Assembly: GCA_021779375.1 (NCBI GenBank)
Contig: JAJYAT010000005.1
Coordinates: 1 to 64,000, forward strand
Direction of reading: 5' to 3'
Source of the DNA: a bacterium
Lineage (GTDB): Bacteria > Patescibacteriota > Gracilibacteria > JAHISY01
DNA length: 64,000 nucleotides
Shown here: positions 16,214 to 30,700 of the stretch, one piece after another
How the letters are laid out: each line of letters starts with the position of its first letter
Position numbering within the stretch: position 1 is the first letter of the stretch
Translations under genes and position numbers: made by a program
The notes under the pieces: model-generated
The model's database searches: none
Told to the model about the DNA's origin: nothing
The model's input: the letters and a program-made list of their open reading frames with translations, nothing else

Positions 16214-19200
16214 TGTGCGTTTTTAATCACGATCCCTGTCGCCAGACCTTGAATCGCTTTTTCTAAGTCCTCGCCAATCGCGACCTGGAAAGGAACTTTC
16301 ACGCGTTTCACTTTCTTCGTATCTTCGGCAATCAAAATCTCGACCAGCGCGCCAACCTCACTTTTCGCCGCGACGAGCAGCTGTTTTAATTGTGGCAAAA
16401 TCGCGGGGTCGGCATCGGCAGGCAGGGAAATTTGGAGCGGCGTCGCGAGCTTGACCTCGAGCAGCGGCTCGCTGATTTTCGGCGCAGACTTGCCATTCGA
16501 ATCATCGATAAAGCCATTTTCCTCGGCATTTTTACGCAGCCTTTCAAGGTCAATTTTTTTGATTTCGTTAGCGGAGATTTGGAAAACATCATTGCGGAAT
16601 TCGAGTCGACCAGTCGCCGTGACGAGTTCATCTTTTTCAATTTGCTCGCCAAACTGGGCGAAAACTTTCGGAAACAGCGAAACTTCGATGACACCAGTCG
16701 GATCTTCGAGCGTGACGAAGGCCATCATTTGCCCGGATTTTTTCGTCAGAATTTTGCGGAAATTCGTGATGATACCGCCGACGGTGAAAGTTTTACCGAC
16801 ATTTTTTTTCTCCAATTTTTCGACCAAGTGAAATTTTTTACCGAGCGCTTTTTTGAGTCCGGCAAGCGGGTGCGCGGAAATGTACATGCCGAGCAGTTCT
16901 TTTTCCCATTTTAATTTTTGGGAACGAGTCGCGGGCGTGACTTTTTCGAGTTGAAATTCGAGCTTCGGTGCGACGACGGAATCACCGAACAGCGAACCCT
17001 GCGCAGTCTCGAGCGAATTGCGACTGGCTTTGGCGAACTCAGACAAGCTCGCCGCGCTCGCCGCGATGGCCGCGCGTTCGCCGAGATCGTCGAGCGCTCC
17101 GCCGAAAGCCAGCGCCTCCAGCGTGCGTTTATTGATCACGCTCGGTTCGACGCGACTCGCGAAGTCCGCGAGCGATTCGAATTTTCCGCCGGATTTGCGC
17201 GCGTCCAAGATCGCGCGAATCGGACCTTCGCCGACGCCTTTGATGGCATTCAGACCGAAGCGAATATCGCCGCCACCGACGACGGTAAAATTTGCGAGCG
17301 ATTCATTGACCGACGGCGGCAGTACGCGAATGCCCATTTTCGAAGCCTCTTCGATGTCGATCGCGAGCCGGTCGAGATTGCCATGATCCGAAGTCAAAAG
17401 TGCCGCGAGAAATTCGGAGGGAAAATGCGCCTTCAGATAACCGGTCTCGTAAGCAATCAGCGCGTAACACGCCGCGTGGGATTTATTGAAACCATAACCG
17501 GCAAAAGGTTCGATGATGGCGAAAAGTTTTTCCGCCTCTTTTTTGGTGTGACCCTTCTTGATTGCGCCGTTGATGAAATTTTCGCGCTGCTTCTCGAGCA
17601 GCTCGGGAATTTTCTTCGCGACCGCCTTAATCATGAGGTAACCCTCACCGAGCGAAAACCCGGCAAAAGACTGGGCAATCTGCTGCACCTGCTCCTGGTA
17701 AACCGCGATTCCGTGCGTCTCCTGTAGAAATTCCTCGAGAATCGGATAAGGATATTTGACCGAATCGGGGTTGTTTTTGCCGCGAATGTAAGCGGGAATG
17801 TTTTCCATCGGACCGGGACGAAAGAGCGCGACCATCGCAATCAAGTCTTCAAAGCGCGTTGGCGACAGGTCTTTCAAATAGCGACGCATCCCGCTCGACT
17901 CAAATTGGAAGACACCCGTCGTCTCCGCCTTTTGAAAAAGCTCGAATGTTTTTTTGTCGTCCATCGGCAACGCGGAAATGTCGATTTCCGTTTTGCGAGT
18001 GCGACGAATGATGTTGAGACACTTTTGGATGATTGTGAGATTGCGCAGTCCGAGAAAGTCCATTTTGAGCAGTCCGATGTCATCAATCGGGTGCATCGAA
18101 AACTGCGTGATGATTTCGGCAGAATCGCCCGGTGCGGTCTGCAGCGGTGTGTAATTGGGCAAACTTTTGTCGGCAATCACGACGGCGCAAGCGTGCACAC
18201 CCGCCTGCCGAATCACACCTTCCAGCTTTTGGGCAATCGTCCAGACTTTTTTGAAAGGCTCTTTTTGGACCGCTTCGCGTAGTGCCGGTTCGGCCTCAAG
18301 TGCTTCATTTAAAGTAATTCCCGGGCGCGCAGGAATTAATTTAGTGAAAGAATTCATCTCGGCGAACGAGATGCCGAAGACCCGACCCGTGTCTTTGACT
18401 GCTGCCTTCGCGGCGAGCGTGCCGAAAGTAATGATGCGGGCGACATGGTCGCGACCGTATTTTTGCGCAACATATTCGAGCACTTCGTCACGGCGGTTGT
18501 CAGCGAAATCAATGTCGATATCTGGCATCGACACACGCTCGGGATTAAGGAAGCGTTCGAAGAGCAGACCGTAAGTAAGCGGATTGAGATCGGTGATGCC
18601 GAGCGCGAAAGCAATCAAACTCCCCGCCGCCGAGCCACGTCCTGGTCCAACTGTAATCCCCGCCTCCTTCGCGTATTTGACGAAATCCCAGACGATCAAG
18701 AAGTAACTCGCGAAACCCATCTTGTTAATCACGTCCAATTCGTATTCCAAGCGCGCGAGAATTTTTTTCGTCTCGTCTTTCGAGGGCGGACTTTGGACGA
18801 TTTTGGCAGCGACTTCCGCACCATCGACGCGCTGAAATTCGGCAGGAATCGGAATGCCGAAGCGGTGGTTGATTCCCTCGTAGCAAAGCTCGCGCAAATA
18901 GTCTTCCGGTTTTTTTTGAAATGGTGTCGCGTAAGTCGGCAGTAAACGCTTGCCGAGCGGCAACTCGACATTGCATTTTTCAGCTATTTTTAAAGTGTTT
19001 TCAATTGATTCGGGAATATCCGCAAACGCCGCCCGCATATCGTCAGGCGAACGCAGAGAATAATCGTCCGCCGTCATGCGCATGCGATTTTCGTCGGCAA
19101 CCAGACTGCCGGTCTGCACGCAGAGCAAGACATCCTGCGCCTCCGCATCCTCGCGTTCGACGTAGTGGCAGTCATTGGTCGCGACGAGCGGAACGCTGAG

Positions 19201-19788
19201 CTTGCGCGCCAACGCGACCAAACGCTCATTGGCAATTTTCTGATCGGGCAGCGACGGATGCGACTGGACTTCGAGGTAAAAATTTTCCGCCCCGAAAAAT
19301 TTTTGGTAGCGGCGCACCGCCTCCTCCGCCTCGGCGTAATTTTCGGATAAGAGTTTTTGCGGAATCTCGCCCTGCAAGCAAGCGGACATGCCGATCAGCC
19401 CGCTGCCAAATTGTTCGAGTAATTCGAAATCGATGCGCGGCTTGTAATAAAAACCCTCTAAATTAGACTTCGTGACGAGCTGGAGAATGTTTTGGTAACC
19501 CTCGAGATTGCGCGCGAGCAAGACGAGGTGCCACGGCTTCGTGTCCACGCCAGAGCGTTTTTGATGACGTCCGTAACGCGCGACGTAAGCTTCGACGCCC
19601 AAAATCGGTTTGATGCCAGCAGCCTGCGCCTTTTGGTAAAAATCAATCAAACCAAAAGCATTGCCGTGGTCAGTAATCGCCAGTGCCGGCATTTGTAATT
19701 TTTGTGCCCGCGCCAAATAATCCTCCGGCTTGCCAAGTCCGTCGAGGAGAGAAAAATGCGTGTGCGTATGCAGATGCACGAAAGTCAT
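16210..19788 (-). CDS. dnaE: DNA polymerase III alpha subunit
   Basis: 1192 residues, full length, the replicative polymerase of the DnaE type. The PHP domain starts at FVHLHTHTHFSLLDG and keeps its metal-binding His residues (HLHTHTH, ITDHGN, TNDCHY). The palm has GPGRGSAAGSLIAFALGIT and PDIDIDFAD (about residue 420) with the catalytic aspartates. Fingers, tandem HhH (GLNAIKGVGEGPIRAIL) and an OB domain (FTVGGIITNFRKILTKKSG) follow. No intein is present. It lies 36 bp after a small DUF5665-like gene and overlaps the next gene by 4 bp. Confidence 0.97.
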   Translation of the reverse strand: MTFVHLHTHTHFSLLDGLGKPEDYLARAQKLQMPALAITDHGNAFGLIDFYQKAQAAGIKPILGVEAYVARYGRHQKRSGVDTKPWHLVLLARNLEGYQNILQLVTKSNLEGFYYKPRIDFELLEQFGSGLIGMSACLQGEIPQKLLSENYAEAEEAVRRYQKFFGAENFYLEVQSHPSLPDQKIANERLVALARKLSVPLVATNDCHYVEREDAEAQDVLLCVQTGSLVADENRMRMTADDYSLRSPDDMRAAFADIPESIENTLKIAEKCNVELPLGKRLLPTYATPFQKKPEDYLRELCYEGINHRFGIPIPAEFQRVDGAEVAAKIVQSPPSKDETKKILARLEYELDVINKMGFASYFLIVWDFVKYAKEAGITVGPGRGSAAGSLIAFALGITDLNPLTYGLLFERFLNPERVSMPDIDIDFADNRRDEVLEYVAQKYGRDHVARIITFGTLAAKAAVKDTGRVFGISFAEMNSFTKLIPARPGITLNEALEAEPALREAVQKEPFKKVWTIAQKLEGVIRQAGVHACAVVIADKSLPNYTPLQTAPGDSAEIITQFSMHPIDDIGLLKMDFLGLRNLTIIQKCLNIIRRTRKTEIDISALPMDDKKTFELFQKAETTGVFQFESSGMRRYLKDLSPTRFEDLIAMVALFRPGPMENIPAYIRGKNNPDSVKYPYPILEEFLQETHGIAVYQEQVQQIAQSFAGFSLGEGYLMIKAVAKKIPELLEKQRENFINGAIKKGHTKKEAEKLFAIIEPFAGYGFNKSHAACYALIAYETGYLKAHFPSEFLAALLTSDHGNLDRLAIDIEEASKMGIRVLPPSVNESLANFTVVGGGDIRFGLNAIKGVGEGPIRAILDARKSGGKFESLADFASRVEPSVINKRTLEALAFGGALDDLGERAAIAASAASLSEFAKASRNSLETAQGSLFGDSVVAPKLEFQLEKVTPATRSQKLKWEKELLGMYISAHPLAGLKKALGKKFHLVEKLEKKNVGKTFTVGGIITNFRKILTKKSGQMMAFVTLEDPTGVIEVSLFPKVFAQFGEQIEKDELVTATGRLEFRNDVFQISANEIKKIDLERLRKNAEENGFIDDSNGKSAPKISEPLLEVKLATPLQISLPADADPAILPQLKQLLVAAKSEVGALVEILIAEDTKKVKRVKVPFQVAIGEDLEKAIQGLATGIVIKNAQ

Positions 19789-19824
19789 CCTGCCGATTTT
19801 AACACGCAGAAAACAGCACTAAAT

Positions 19825-20154
19825 CTAGTGCCCCAGACTCTTGAGCGTCGAGGCACCCTCCTGTAGATCGCTCACGAAATTGCCAACCCCTTGAAAAAAT
19901 TCACCGACGATCGGCAAGCTACCAAGCACTTGCACGAGAATGTAAACCGTAATCGCGATCACGACCGTCGCCCCGATGATGAAGCCCAGTCCGCGAAAAA
20001 TCCCCGCCAGCAAATTGGACCAAATAATCCGCCACGGCGAGTGGAGGTAGCGCACGAAATCATCCAAACCGGTCGCGCTGACTTTTTCCGCGATGCGCCG
20101 CTCGGAAATTTTGACCTTGTGTTCGTCGTGAATCTTCCGAATTTCTTCAATCAT
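19825..20154 (-). CDS. Small DUF5665-like membrane protein
   Basis: 109 residues from ATG 20154. The N-terminal half is charged and helical (MIEEIRKIHDEHKVKISERR). The segment GLDDFVRYLHSPWRIIWSNLLAGIFRGLGFIIG leads into one or two membrane spans (VVIAITVYILVQVLGSLPIVG). The spacing and the NLLAGIFRGLGF motif fit DUF5665, a family of unknown function. A longer frame to 20259 overlaps the glycosyltransferase and is not credible. The start overlaps the glycosyltransferase stop by 8 bp. Confidence 0.75.
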   Translation of the reverse strand: MIEEIRKIHDEHKVKISERRIAEKVSATGLDDFVRYLHSPWRIIWSNLLAGIFRGLGFIIGATVVIAITVYILVQVLGSLPIVGEFFQGVGNFVSDLQEGASTLKSLGH

Positions 20155-21271
20155 CGACGGAAATTTTAGCAAATTCTTCCGCGATGATACGACGAATTGC
20201 GCGCTCGAAAACCTGGCGCGAAAATTGGTGGGCGTGCGCCCGAATTTTCTTCGGCTCAAACTTTTTTTCCTGGGAAAAAAATAGGGCTAGGCCATTTTCG
20301 AGACTCTCTGGCGTCTGCTCAGGGAAAAGAATCCCCGTCTTTTTGTGAATGACTGTCTCCGTGGCGCCACCTTTGCCGAAAGCCAAAACCGGCTTACCAG
20401 CTGCCATCGCCTCGACTGGAGCAATGCCGAAATCATCCTCGCCGGGAAAAATGAAGCCGCGGCAATTTTGCAGCAGCTCGTGAATCTCCGCGTCGCTGCG
20501 CCAACCGAGAAATTCGATTGTCGAGCCTGCAATCGATTCGAGAAATTCGCGCCGCGGACCATCGCCGACTATGACCAGCCGCCGCCGCAACTTATTGAAA
20601 ACGGAAATTGCGAGCTCAATTTTTTTGTAGCCGGCGAGCTGCGACACGATGAGAAAATAATTTTCGTGGTGATCGCCCAGTTTAATTTTGTTGACTTCGA
20701 CCGGCGGATGGACGACCTCCGAATCGGTACGAAAATATTTTTGAATACGCTTTTGCACAGTCAGCGAATTCGCCAGGAAACGGTCGACGCGCCGCGCCGA
20801 CAAACGGCTCCAAATTCGCAGATCCTTCAGCTTGGCATTCAGCAGAATTTTTTTCAGTCCGGTGATTTTATTCTCACGCAGATACTCGTGCGAATAGTCC
20901 CAGAGAAAACGCGCCGGCGAATGACAATAGCAAATATGCCTATTTTTCACGGGTAAAATCAATCCATGCGCAAAAGCTGACGAGGAGGAAATCACGAGAT
21001 CGTAGTCATCGAAATCGAAACTTTCGATTGCACTCGGAATGAAAGGCAGTAAAAATTTCGGACGAGCGCGCAAAAATTTCGGGAAATTTTGGAGACGCGA
21101 AGTCTCGACGCGCCACGCCGGGAAATCTTTGCCGCACTTCGCCTCATCGTAAAGCAAAGTGAAAACCCGCGCCGCCGGAAAAAGATCGGCGAGCACTTTC
21201 ACAGTTTTTTCCGCTCCGCCCATCCGGGTCAGATATTCGTGGACAATCGCGATGCGCGGCGCTTTTGGCAT
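20147..21271 (-). CDS. Family 4 glycosyltransferase
   Basis: 374 residues, GT-B fold. The N-terminal domain starts RIAIVHEYLTRMGGAEKTV, typical of GT4 enzymes. The C-terminal nucleotide-sugar domain has VVHPPVEV, LIVSQLAGYKKIELAI, VGDGPRREFL and the EX7E motif in EDDFGIAPVEAMAAGKPV, with GGATETV after it. It transfers a sugar from an activated donor to a lipid or polysaccharide acceptor, probably in envelope glycan assembly. It is the first gene of a four-gene minus-strand run that ends with dnaE and the PP-loop gene. Confidence 0.92.
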   Translation of the reverse strand: MPKAPRIAIVHEYLTRMGGAEKTVKVLADLFPAARVFTLLYDEAKCGKDFPAWRVETSRLQNFPKFLRARPKFLLPFIPSAIESFDFDDYDLVISSSSAFAHGLILPVKNRHICYCHSPARFLWDYSHEYLRENKITGLKKILLNAKLKDLRIWSRLSARRVDRFLANSLTVQKRIQKYFRTDSEVVHPPVEVNKIKLGDHHENYFLIVSQLAGYKKIELAISVFNKLRRRLVIVGDGPRREFLESIAGSTIEFLGWRSDAEIHELLQNCRGFIFPGEDDFGIAPVEAMAAGKPVLAFGKGGATETVIHKKTGILFPEQTPESLENGLALFFSQEKKFEPKKIRAHAHQFSRQVFERAIRRIIAEEFAKISVDD

Positions 21272-21417
21272 TTTCGATTTTGGTAATTTTAAAGCATTTT
21301 AATTTTTTGTTTTCTCGATTCCTGGTTCTTAACCTACAGCTTAAGTAGTGGGTTAACCAGTTTCCGTTTGTCTCTCAAGAGAGTACTGTTTCCAAGCTAT
21401 TGAACCCATTACGCGTG

Positions 21418-21435
21418 TTTGATTTATAAATCAAA
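21418..21435. promoter_or_regulatory. 18-bp perfect palindrome upstream of a small gene
   Basis: TTTGATTTATAAATCAAA, 46 bp before the ATG at 21481 and about 150 bp from the divergent glycosyltransferase. It could be an operator or AT-rich promoter region. The rest of 21272-21480 holds only a weaker inverted repeat (TTAACC...GGTTAA, near 21330-21357). Confidence 0.45.
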
Positions 21436-21480
21436 ATATGTTAAAATCAAAATAGATTTTTACTAAATAACCTCAACACT

Positions 21481-21735
21481 ATGGAGCAAGAAACAATTAC
21501 AGCTCAAGAAATATTCGAAGAGCTCGCAAAAAAAGGTCATTCTCTCAAGGAGCGCGATACCTTGCTTGAAAAGGTTCAGCAATTAAGTCCCCAACAAAAA
21601 GCTGAATTTCTCCGACTGTGTGAAACAAAAAGAGGGGAGCTTGAGACAATATTAGAAGAGAGAGGGCGTCAAGAATCAAAGATCAACGGAAAAATCCCAG
21701 TTCCAGCTTGGTGGGAAAAAGCAGTCGAAAAATAA
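21481..21735 (+). CDS. Small charged hypothetical protein
   Basis: 84 residues, soluble and helical, rich in Glu and Lys (ITAQEIFEELAKKGHSLKER, LSPQQKAEFLRLCETKRGEL). No family recognised. It ends with a Pro/Trp motif, KIPVPAWWEKAVEK. AATAACCTC precedes the ATG at the same 13-nt distance as in several core genes, which supports the start. It may be co-transcribed with the tiny frame after it. Confidence 0.6.
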   Translation: MEQETITAQEIFEELAKKGHSLKERDTLLEKVQQLSPQQKAEFLRLCETKRGELETILEERGRQESKINGKIPVPAWWEKAVEK

Positions 21736-21761
21736 TTGCCGAAATACGACACAAACTAAAA

Positions 21762-25820
<4,059 letters not shown>

Positions 25821-25823
25821 AAA

Positions 25824-27197
25824 ATGTTTTCATTTGAAAAAAATCTCGCCCAAAATTTGACTCAGCGGCTCGTCTGGAAAAATTCAGCGGAAAATCCGCC
25901 AGTCGCCGAGACGCAAGCAATTGCGGATAAAAATTTAGAAAAAAAATCTGCACCGGCAAAATTAAACACACCAGGGCAAAAAAAGGAAATGCAAGAGCTG
26001 CAAGCTCGTGAGCAAGAGTCGAAAACTGAAGACCAAAAAAAACTCACTGTAATCGAGCAGAAAATCGCCGCAGCAGGAACAGATCCAGAAAAAAACAAAA
26101 ACTCTGAAGACCTCAAGGCGGCAGTCGAGTCGCGCGAAATTCCAGCCGAACTGCAAAAAATGTCACGAGCGCAGATTCGTAATCTCGAACGCAAAAACCC
26201 AGAACTGCTTTTGAAAACTTGTTTTTGGAAAATCGAGGAAGGCGACAAGCTCACGCCAATCGCAAATTCTGGCGAGCTCAAGGTCGGCGACAAAGTTCGT
26301 TTTTCGGTTAAAGAAGCAAACAGCAAAAATAAAAATCTCGAAATGGGTGCTGGTTTACGCACTTTGCCGGGAAATATCAAAGTCGTCGAAATCGGCGGCG
26401 AGAAATTTTTCCGCGTAAGCGAAGGCGGACCATTCGTCGACAAAAATGGCGAATACCGCGCGGTCCGCTCGCATACAAACGAGACAATCACACTCGTCGA
26501 GCCGACTGCGGACGATCAAAAAACAATCGACCAACTCCGCAAAACTCGCGGTCAAGAATTTGCGCGCAATGATGTCGGATTCGCGCTCGATGATTTTTTG
26601 GCAAAAGCAAATCTCACACTCACGCCAGAGTCGGTCGATAAATTCTTGGCTGAAATGCAAAAAGATCCAACCGCCAGCGCAGACATGAAAGCCGTCGCCA
26701 AGGAACAAGCCGAATCGATAAAAAAATTCGCTGAACTTTGGAAAGATTTTAATGTCGCGACCTACAAACAAGGTATTGCCTCAATTGAAAGTGGCGGACG
26801 CTACGACGCCGATAACCATGGTCGCGGCGCAAACGATACTTGGAATAAACGCGCGCTTGGCAAATATCAATTCACTGTCGAGACGCTGAATGAAATGGAC
26901 GTGCCAATCAAAAATGAAGCTGATATCACTGCATTCAAGCAGAACGACCAATTACAAGAAGAAATCATGGATCGCTTCACGAGCGAGCACATTAGTCGCG
27001 TTCGCGACAACCCTAATGTCGTCGCGCAAATCGGTAAGGGCACTTATTCGATTGATCAAGTGCTAGGTGCGATGCATCTCGGCGGTCCAGGAGCACTAAG
27101 CAAAGTCGAACGCGGTCAACTGGGTGGAACTGATTACATGGGAACTTCTTATGCTAATTACATGGACAGGCTAAAACAACCGAACAAAACAACCTGA
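25824..27197 (+). CDS. Protein with a C-terminal lysozyme/transglycosylase-like domain
   Basis: 457 residues. The N-terminal third is a charged coiled region (QKKEMQELQAREQESKTEDQ). A middle beta-rich part (about 135-220, with GDKLTPIANSGELKVGDKV and FFRVSEGGPFV) is unassigned. From about residue 313 a lytic-transglycosylase-type fold appears: GIASIESGGRYDA with candidate catalytic Glu322, ALGKYQFTVETLNEM, and YSIDQVLGAMHLGGPGALS. It probably cuts or binds peptidoglycan, yet no signal peptide is present, so delivery would need another route. It begins 3 bp after the previous gene. Confidence 0.75.
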   Translation: MFSFEKNLAQNLTQRLVWKNSAENPPVAETQAIADKNLEKKSAPAKLNTPGQKKEMQELQAREQESKTEDQKKLTVIEQKIAAAGTDPEKNKNSEDLKAAVESREIPAELQKMSRAQIRNLERKNPELLLKTCFWKIEEGDKLTPIANSGELKVGDKVRFSVKEANSKNKNLEMGAGLRTLPGNIKVVEIGGEKFFRVSEGGPFVDKNGEYRAVRSHTNETITLVEPTADDQKTIDQLRKTRGQEFARNDVGFALDDFLAKANLTLTPESVDKFLAEMQKDPTASADMKAVAKEQAESIKKFAELWKDFNVATYKQGIASIESGGRYDADNHGRGANDTWNKRALGKYQFTVETLNEMDVPIKNEADITAFKQNDQLQEEIMDRFTSEHISRVRDNPNVVAQIGKGTYSIDQVLGAMHLGGPGALSKVERGQLGGTDYMGTSYANYMDRLKQPNKTT

Positions 27198-27244
27198 GAT
27201 AACAGCTGAAAATCTGATTTTCCAAAAAATAATTTGATCTAAAA

Positions 27245-27718
27245 ATGACCGACCAAACTCAAACTTCCGGTTTCGCTCCACTCCCCGACGAAAGTTCGAG
27301 CGGCAAAATACCCTTCGCCCAAATCGCGACACAACAAATCGCCATCACGCGCGCGGATCTCGAGAAATTTGGGATTGACGAAAATCTGGCGCGCGAAAAT
27401 CCGGCGCTCATTGATTTGATCCTCAAAACCGAGTCGATGAAAGACGAGGAGCGCAAATACTGGTTTCAGCTCCTGCCGGTGATGAGCGAAGAACAAGTCA
27501 GTAAATTGCAAAACATCCTGCAAAACGAGCGCGATCAGCTCACCGAACTTGATAAAAAATATGAGACCGAAGTCGCCCAGCTAAATACGAATGCGCCGAG
27601 CTGGGATCCGGCGAAATTCCGGGCGAAACGCGAAGCGGTCGCTGAGGCGGAAAAAGAAGAAGACGCCAAAGAAAAAGACAGTGAAGCCGATATTTTGAAC
27701 CAGCTCAACAATCTCTGA
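27245..27718 (+). CDS. Acidic coiled-coil hypothetical protein
   Basis: 157 residues. After a polar start there is ADLEKFGIDENLARENPALID, then ERKYWFQLLPVMSEEQVSKL and a long charged helix ending in KEEDAKEKDSEADILNQL. No family recognised. Its stop is followed by the ATG of the next gene after one base. It is probably a partner or adaptor of the large proteins around it (inference from position). Confidence 0.65.
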   Translation: MTDQTQTSGFAPLPDESSSGKIPFAQIATQQIAITRADLEKFGIDENLARENPALIDLILKTESMKDEERKYWFQLLPVMSEEQVSKLQNILQNERDQLTELDKKYETEVAQLNTNAPSWDPAKFRAKREAVAEAEKEEDAKEKDSEADILNQLNNL

Positions 27719-27719
27719 A

Positions 27720-30700
27720 ATGAAAATTCACGCAACTTTTCCCGGAAATGAAATCAACCCGCGCGAATCGCGGCTGATTTTTGTCGATGCGAATGCTGGT
27801 GGAGAAGCTGATCAAACAACGGAAAACACTGAGGTTGATTATCGACCGGATGTCGAAGACTGGGAAAATGAATCTTACGAAGCCTACGAGAAACACTTAA
27901 TTGAAGCGGGACGTTTAGGTAAAGTTGAAGCAGCCAATATTCCTGGAATGCTCGCGACTGCAAAGCGGCGATTTGAAAAATGGAAGCGCGAAAAACGAGA
28001 AGCCGCTTCGATTTCAGCTGAGACAATCAAAAAAAAGATCGAGAAGGCGCGTAAAAATCGCGATGATAAAAAATTGGAAGCAAAGACAGTCGATGCGGTG
28101 AAGGAGGGATTTTTGACCGATGTGGCTGAGATTCGCAATTTCGTGCGCCGGGAGATTAATAGTTTTTTAACAATCGAAGCCAAGGACATCGCTAATTTCC
28201 GAGACGATGCCTTCGAAGAATTTTTGAATTTCGAGACTGAGATTTTGAACAGCATCACGGCACTGCTGAAAGACAATAAATATGCCGCAATCCAACAATC
28301 CATCGAGCGCGACAAACAACGCGCGAAGAAGTGTTATCAAAAATTACGAGAGATTTTTCACGACGAGAAAAAGCGGAAATTTCTCGAGCTGCTTTCTGAC
28401 ACGAAAGGCATCCCGGCGATGGAAAAAATGCAGATCAAATCGCTAAGCGCGCTCGCGCGCAGAATGGAGGGACGCTGGGAAAAGAGCGAATCGCTAATCG
28501 GAATCGTCGACGGTCGCGAGCTGAGCCAGCTCGAACAGGCACTCGATGCCATCAATATGATTTTCGAGAAATGGGAAAAAATCAAAGACAAAGATATCAA
28601 GAGCCGCGATGCGCTGCTGAGCGAATTTTTCGAGTACGAAAAAAAGCTCGAGAGCTTCGCCGTGGACATGCAGGAAAATCCACCGCGCTCAATAGAGTCC
28701 GCACCATTCATAGAAATTTGGCCGGATCATTTACAGCGCCGCCGCAACGATGCTAAGAAGCTCAAAGAGCTAATCACGGCCGACAAGAGCAAATCGAATT
28801 TACGCATTGCTCAAGCTTTTTTGGATGGCAGCACGAAAGAACTGAAGGAACTGGAAGATGAACGCGCCCGCGTCGGTGCGAGAGAGAGAATCGCCGATAA
28901 AGATGAACCCAAAAAGGACGACAAGCCGACGCCTGAGAAACTCAGCACCAGCGCACCGGAGCTAGGTATGAAAGGCGCGACCGGGCACGAGCACAGCAAC
29001 GCAATCAATAATTTCGGCAAGGCGTTCTTCGGTTTCGTAACAGCGCACGGTCGCATCCAGTGGTACAGCTTCCACGACATCAGTGAAACTTTCAAGCTCA
29101 TCGGGAAATCCTGGGCGAAACACACTGAGTCTTATACCGAAGATAAATCCGGAGCTTTGGCAAAGGAATTAATGTTTTGGAAACAAGAAGTTAAGCGCCG
29201 CGTCCATGAGACTGATTTGATTGCCGAGAAAGGACGCGCCGATGAACGCAAAAAACGCTACAAAAACCTTTCTTACGAAGAGCTCGTCGCGGAACTTTGC
29301 GATCTTCCACCGCGAGACAAAAGGCGCGCGATTCTCGAGACGCTCGCCGAGCGCGGCAACCTGCGTATGAGCGATCACCGTCTCATCAATAAGGTAACGA
29401 ATAATTCAATCACGGAAGAACAATGGATTTATGCTGACTCGACTTGTGACTACATTGAGATTATTCGAAAATTCAAGGAAAAAATTGATCACTATTTCCT
29501 AGACGAAGTGGGCTACGGTCAGCAGCTCATCGATATGCAGACGAGCGGGCAAGCAAATAAGGAATCACTCGGCGAGAAATTGGGCGATCACAGCATCACT
29601 GGCTCACCGGCAGCCGAGTCCGCGATGGTCGCAGTCCAGATCGACAACGCCGGTCTCGAAGGCGACAATGTCGTGACCGGACTGATTAAAAAAGGTTTTG
29701 GTCGTGGCAATAAATTCGCCGACAACGGCGCGATGACCACGATGGAGATGCGAACAGAGCGCAGCGAAAAAGAGCAGATTCGCGACAACGCCAGCGCTGG
29801 TCTCGATGCGCTAAAAATCGTGGACGGCTATCTCAAAGGTCTGCTCTCAGGTCAAACCATCCAAGGTCTCAGTAAAAAGAATGAGGGGGGCTATACACCG
29901 TATGCCGCTTTTCAAGATGTTTTGATTACGAAAGACAAACGCGATCCAAATGACCCGACCCGTGCAGTCTCGAGCTTCGAGCTCTGGGGCTGGATTCGGG
30001 ATGGCAAAATCACCAATCTCGGTCGGCGCCAAATTATTAATTTCTTCGATAGCCGAGTTGCTTTCGATAAGGATGGAAAGATTATTCACATTGCGAACGA
30101 CAATATATCGGGAACTTATGGACGCCATTCGACGAAATACACTTCGATTTCAGCATTTCGTAATCTAGGCATCCCGGTCGCCGATAAAATGCGCACGACC
30201 TGTATCAAGTCTAACGGACTTGAAATTTATGATAATGCCACTCAGCGGTCACAAACCAACAATGAGCTTATCGGCACTCAGCAAGAAGTGACTTTCCTCA
30301 TCAAGGCCGCCTGCGAAGAAATCGAGGACGGCGTCACGATGATGCACTACGGACAGCAGGATCCGAAGAACAAAGTCGATGTAAAGAAAGAGGGTTCTGA
30401 CCGCCTCGAGAAAGGCACAAAAGCGCTCGAAATTATGTTCGGCAATATCGTGAAAAATACTGAAGATCGCAAAAATTTCACCCGAGCTAGTGGTAATCCG
30501 GCTTACAACATCATGCGCCGCAAAAAAGATATCAATGATTTAGAAAATTACGGCAAAATCATCGAGGAGAAGAATAGCAATAAAGAGGGGCTCAAAGGAT
30601 TCCTAGATTATTATCTCGTCAATCTCGCCCACCTCGACCAATTTTCGCCAAGTCACTACAATCGCGTGATGCGCGCTTACAACAATCTCATCGACGAGAG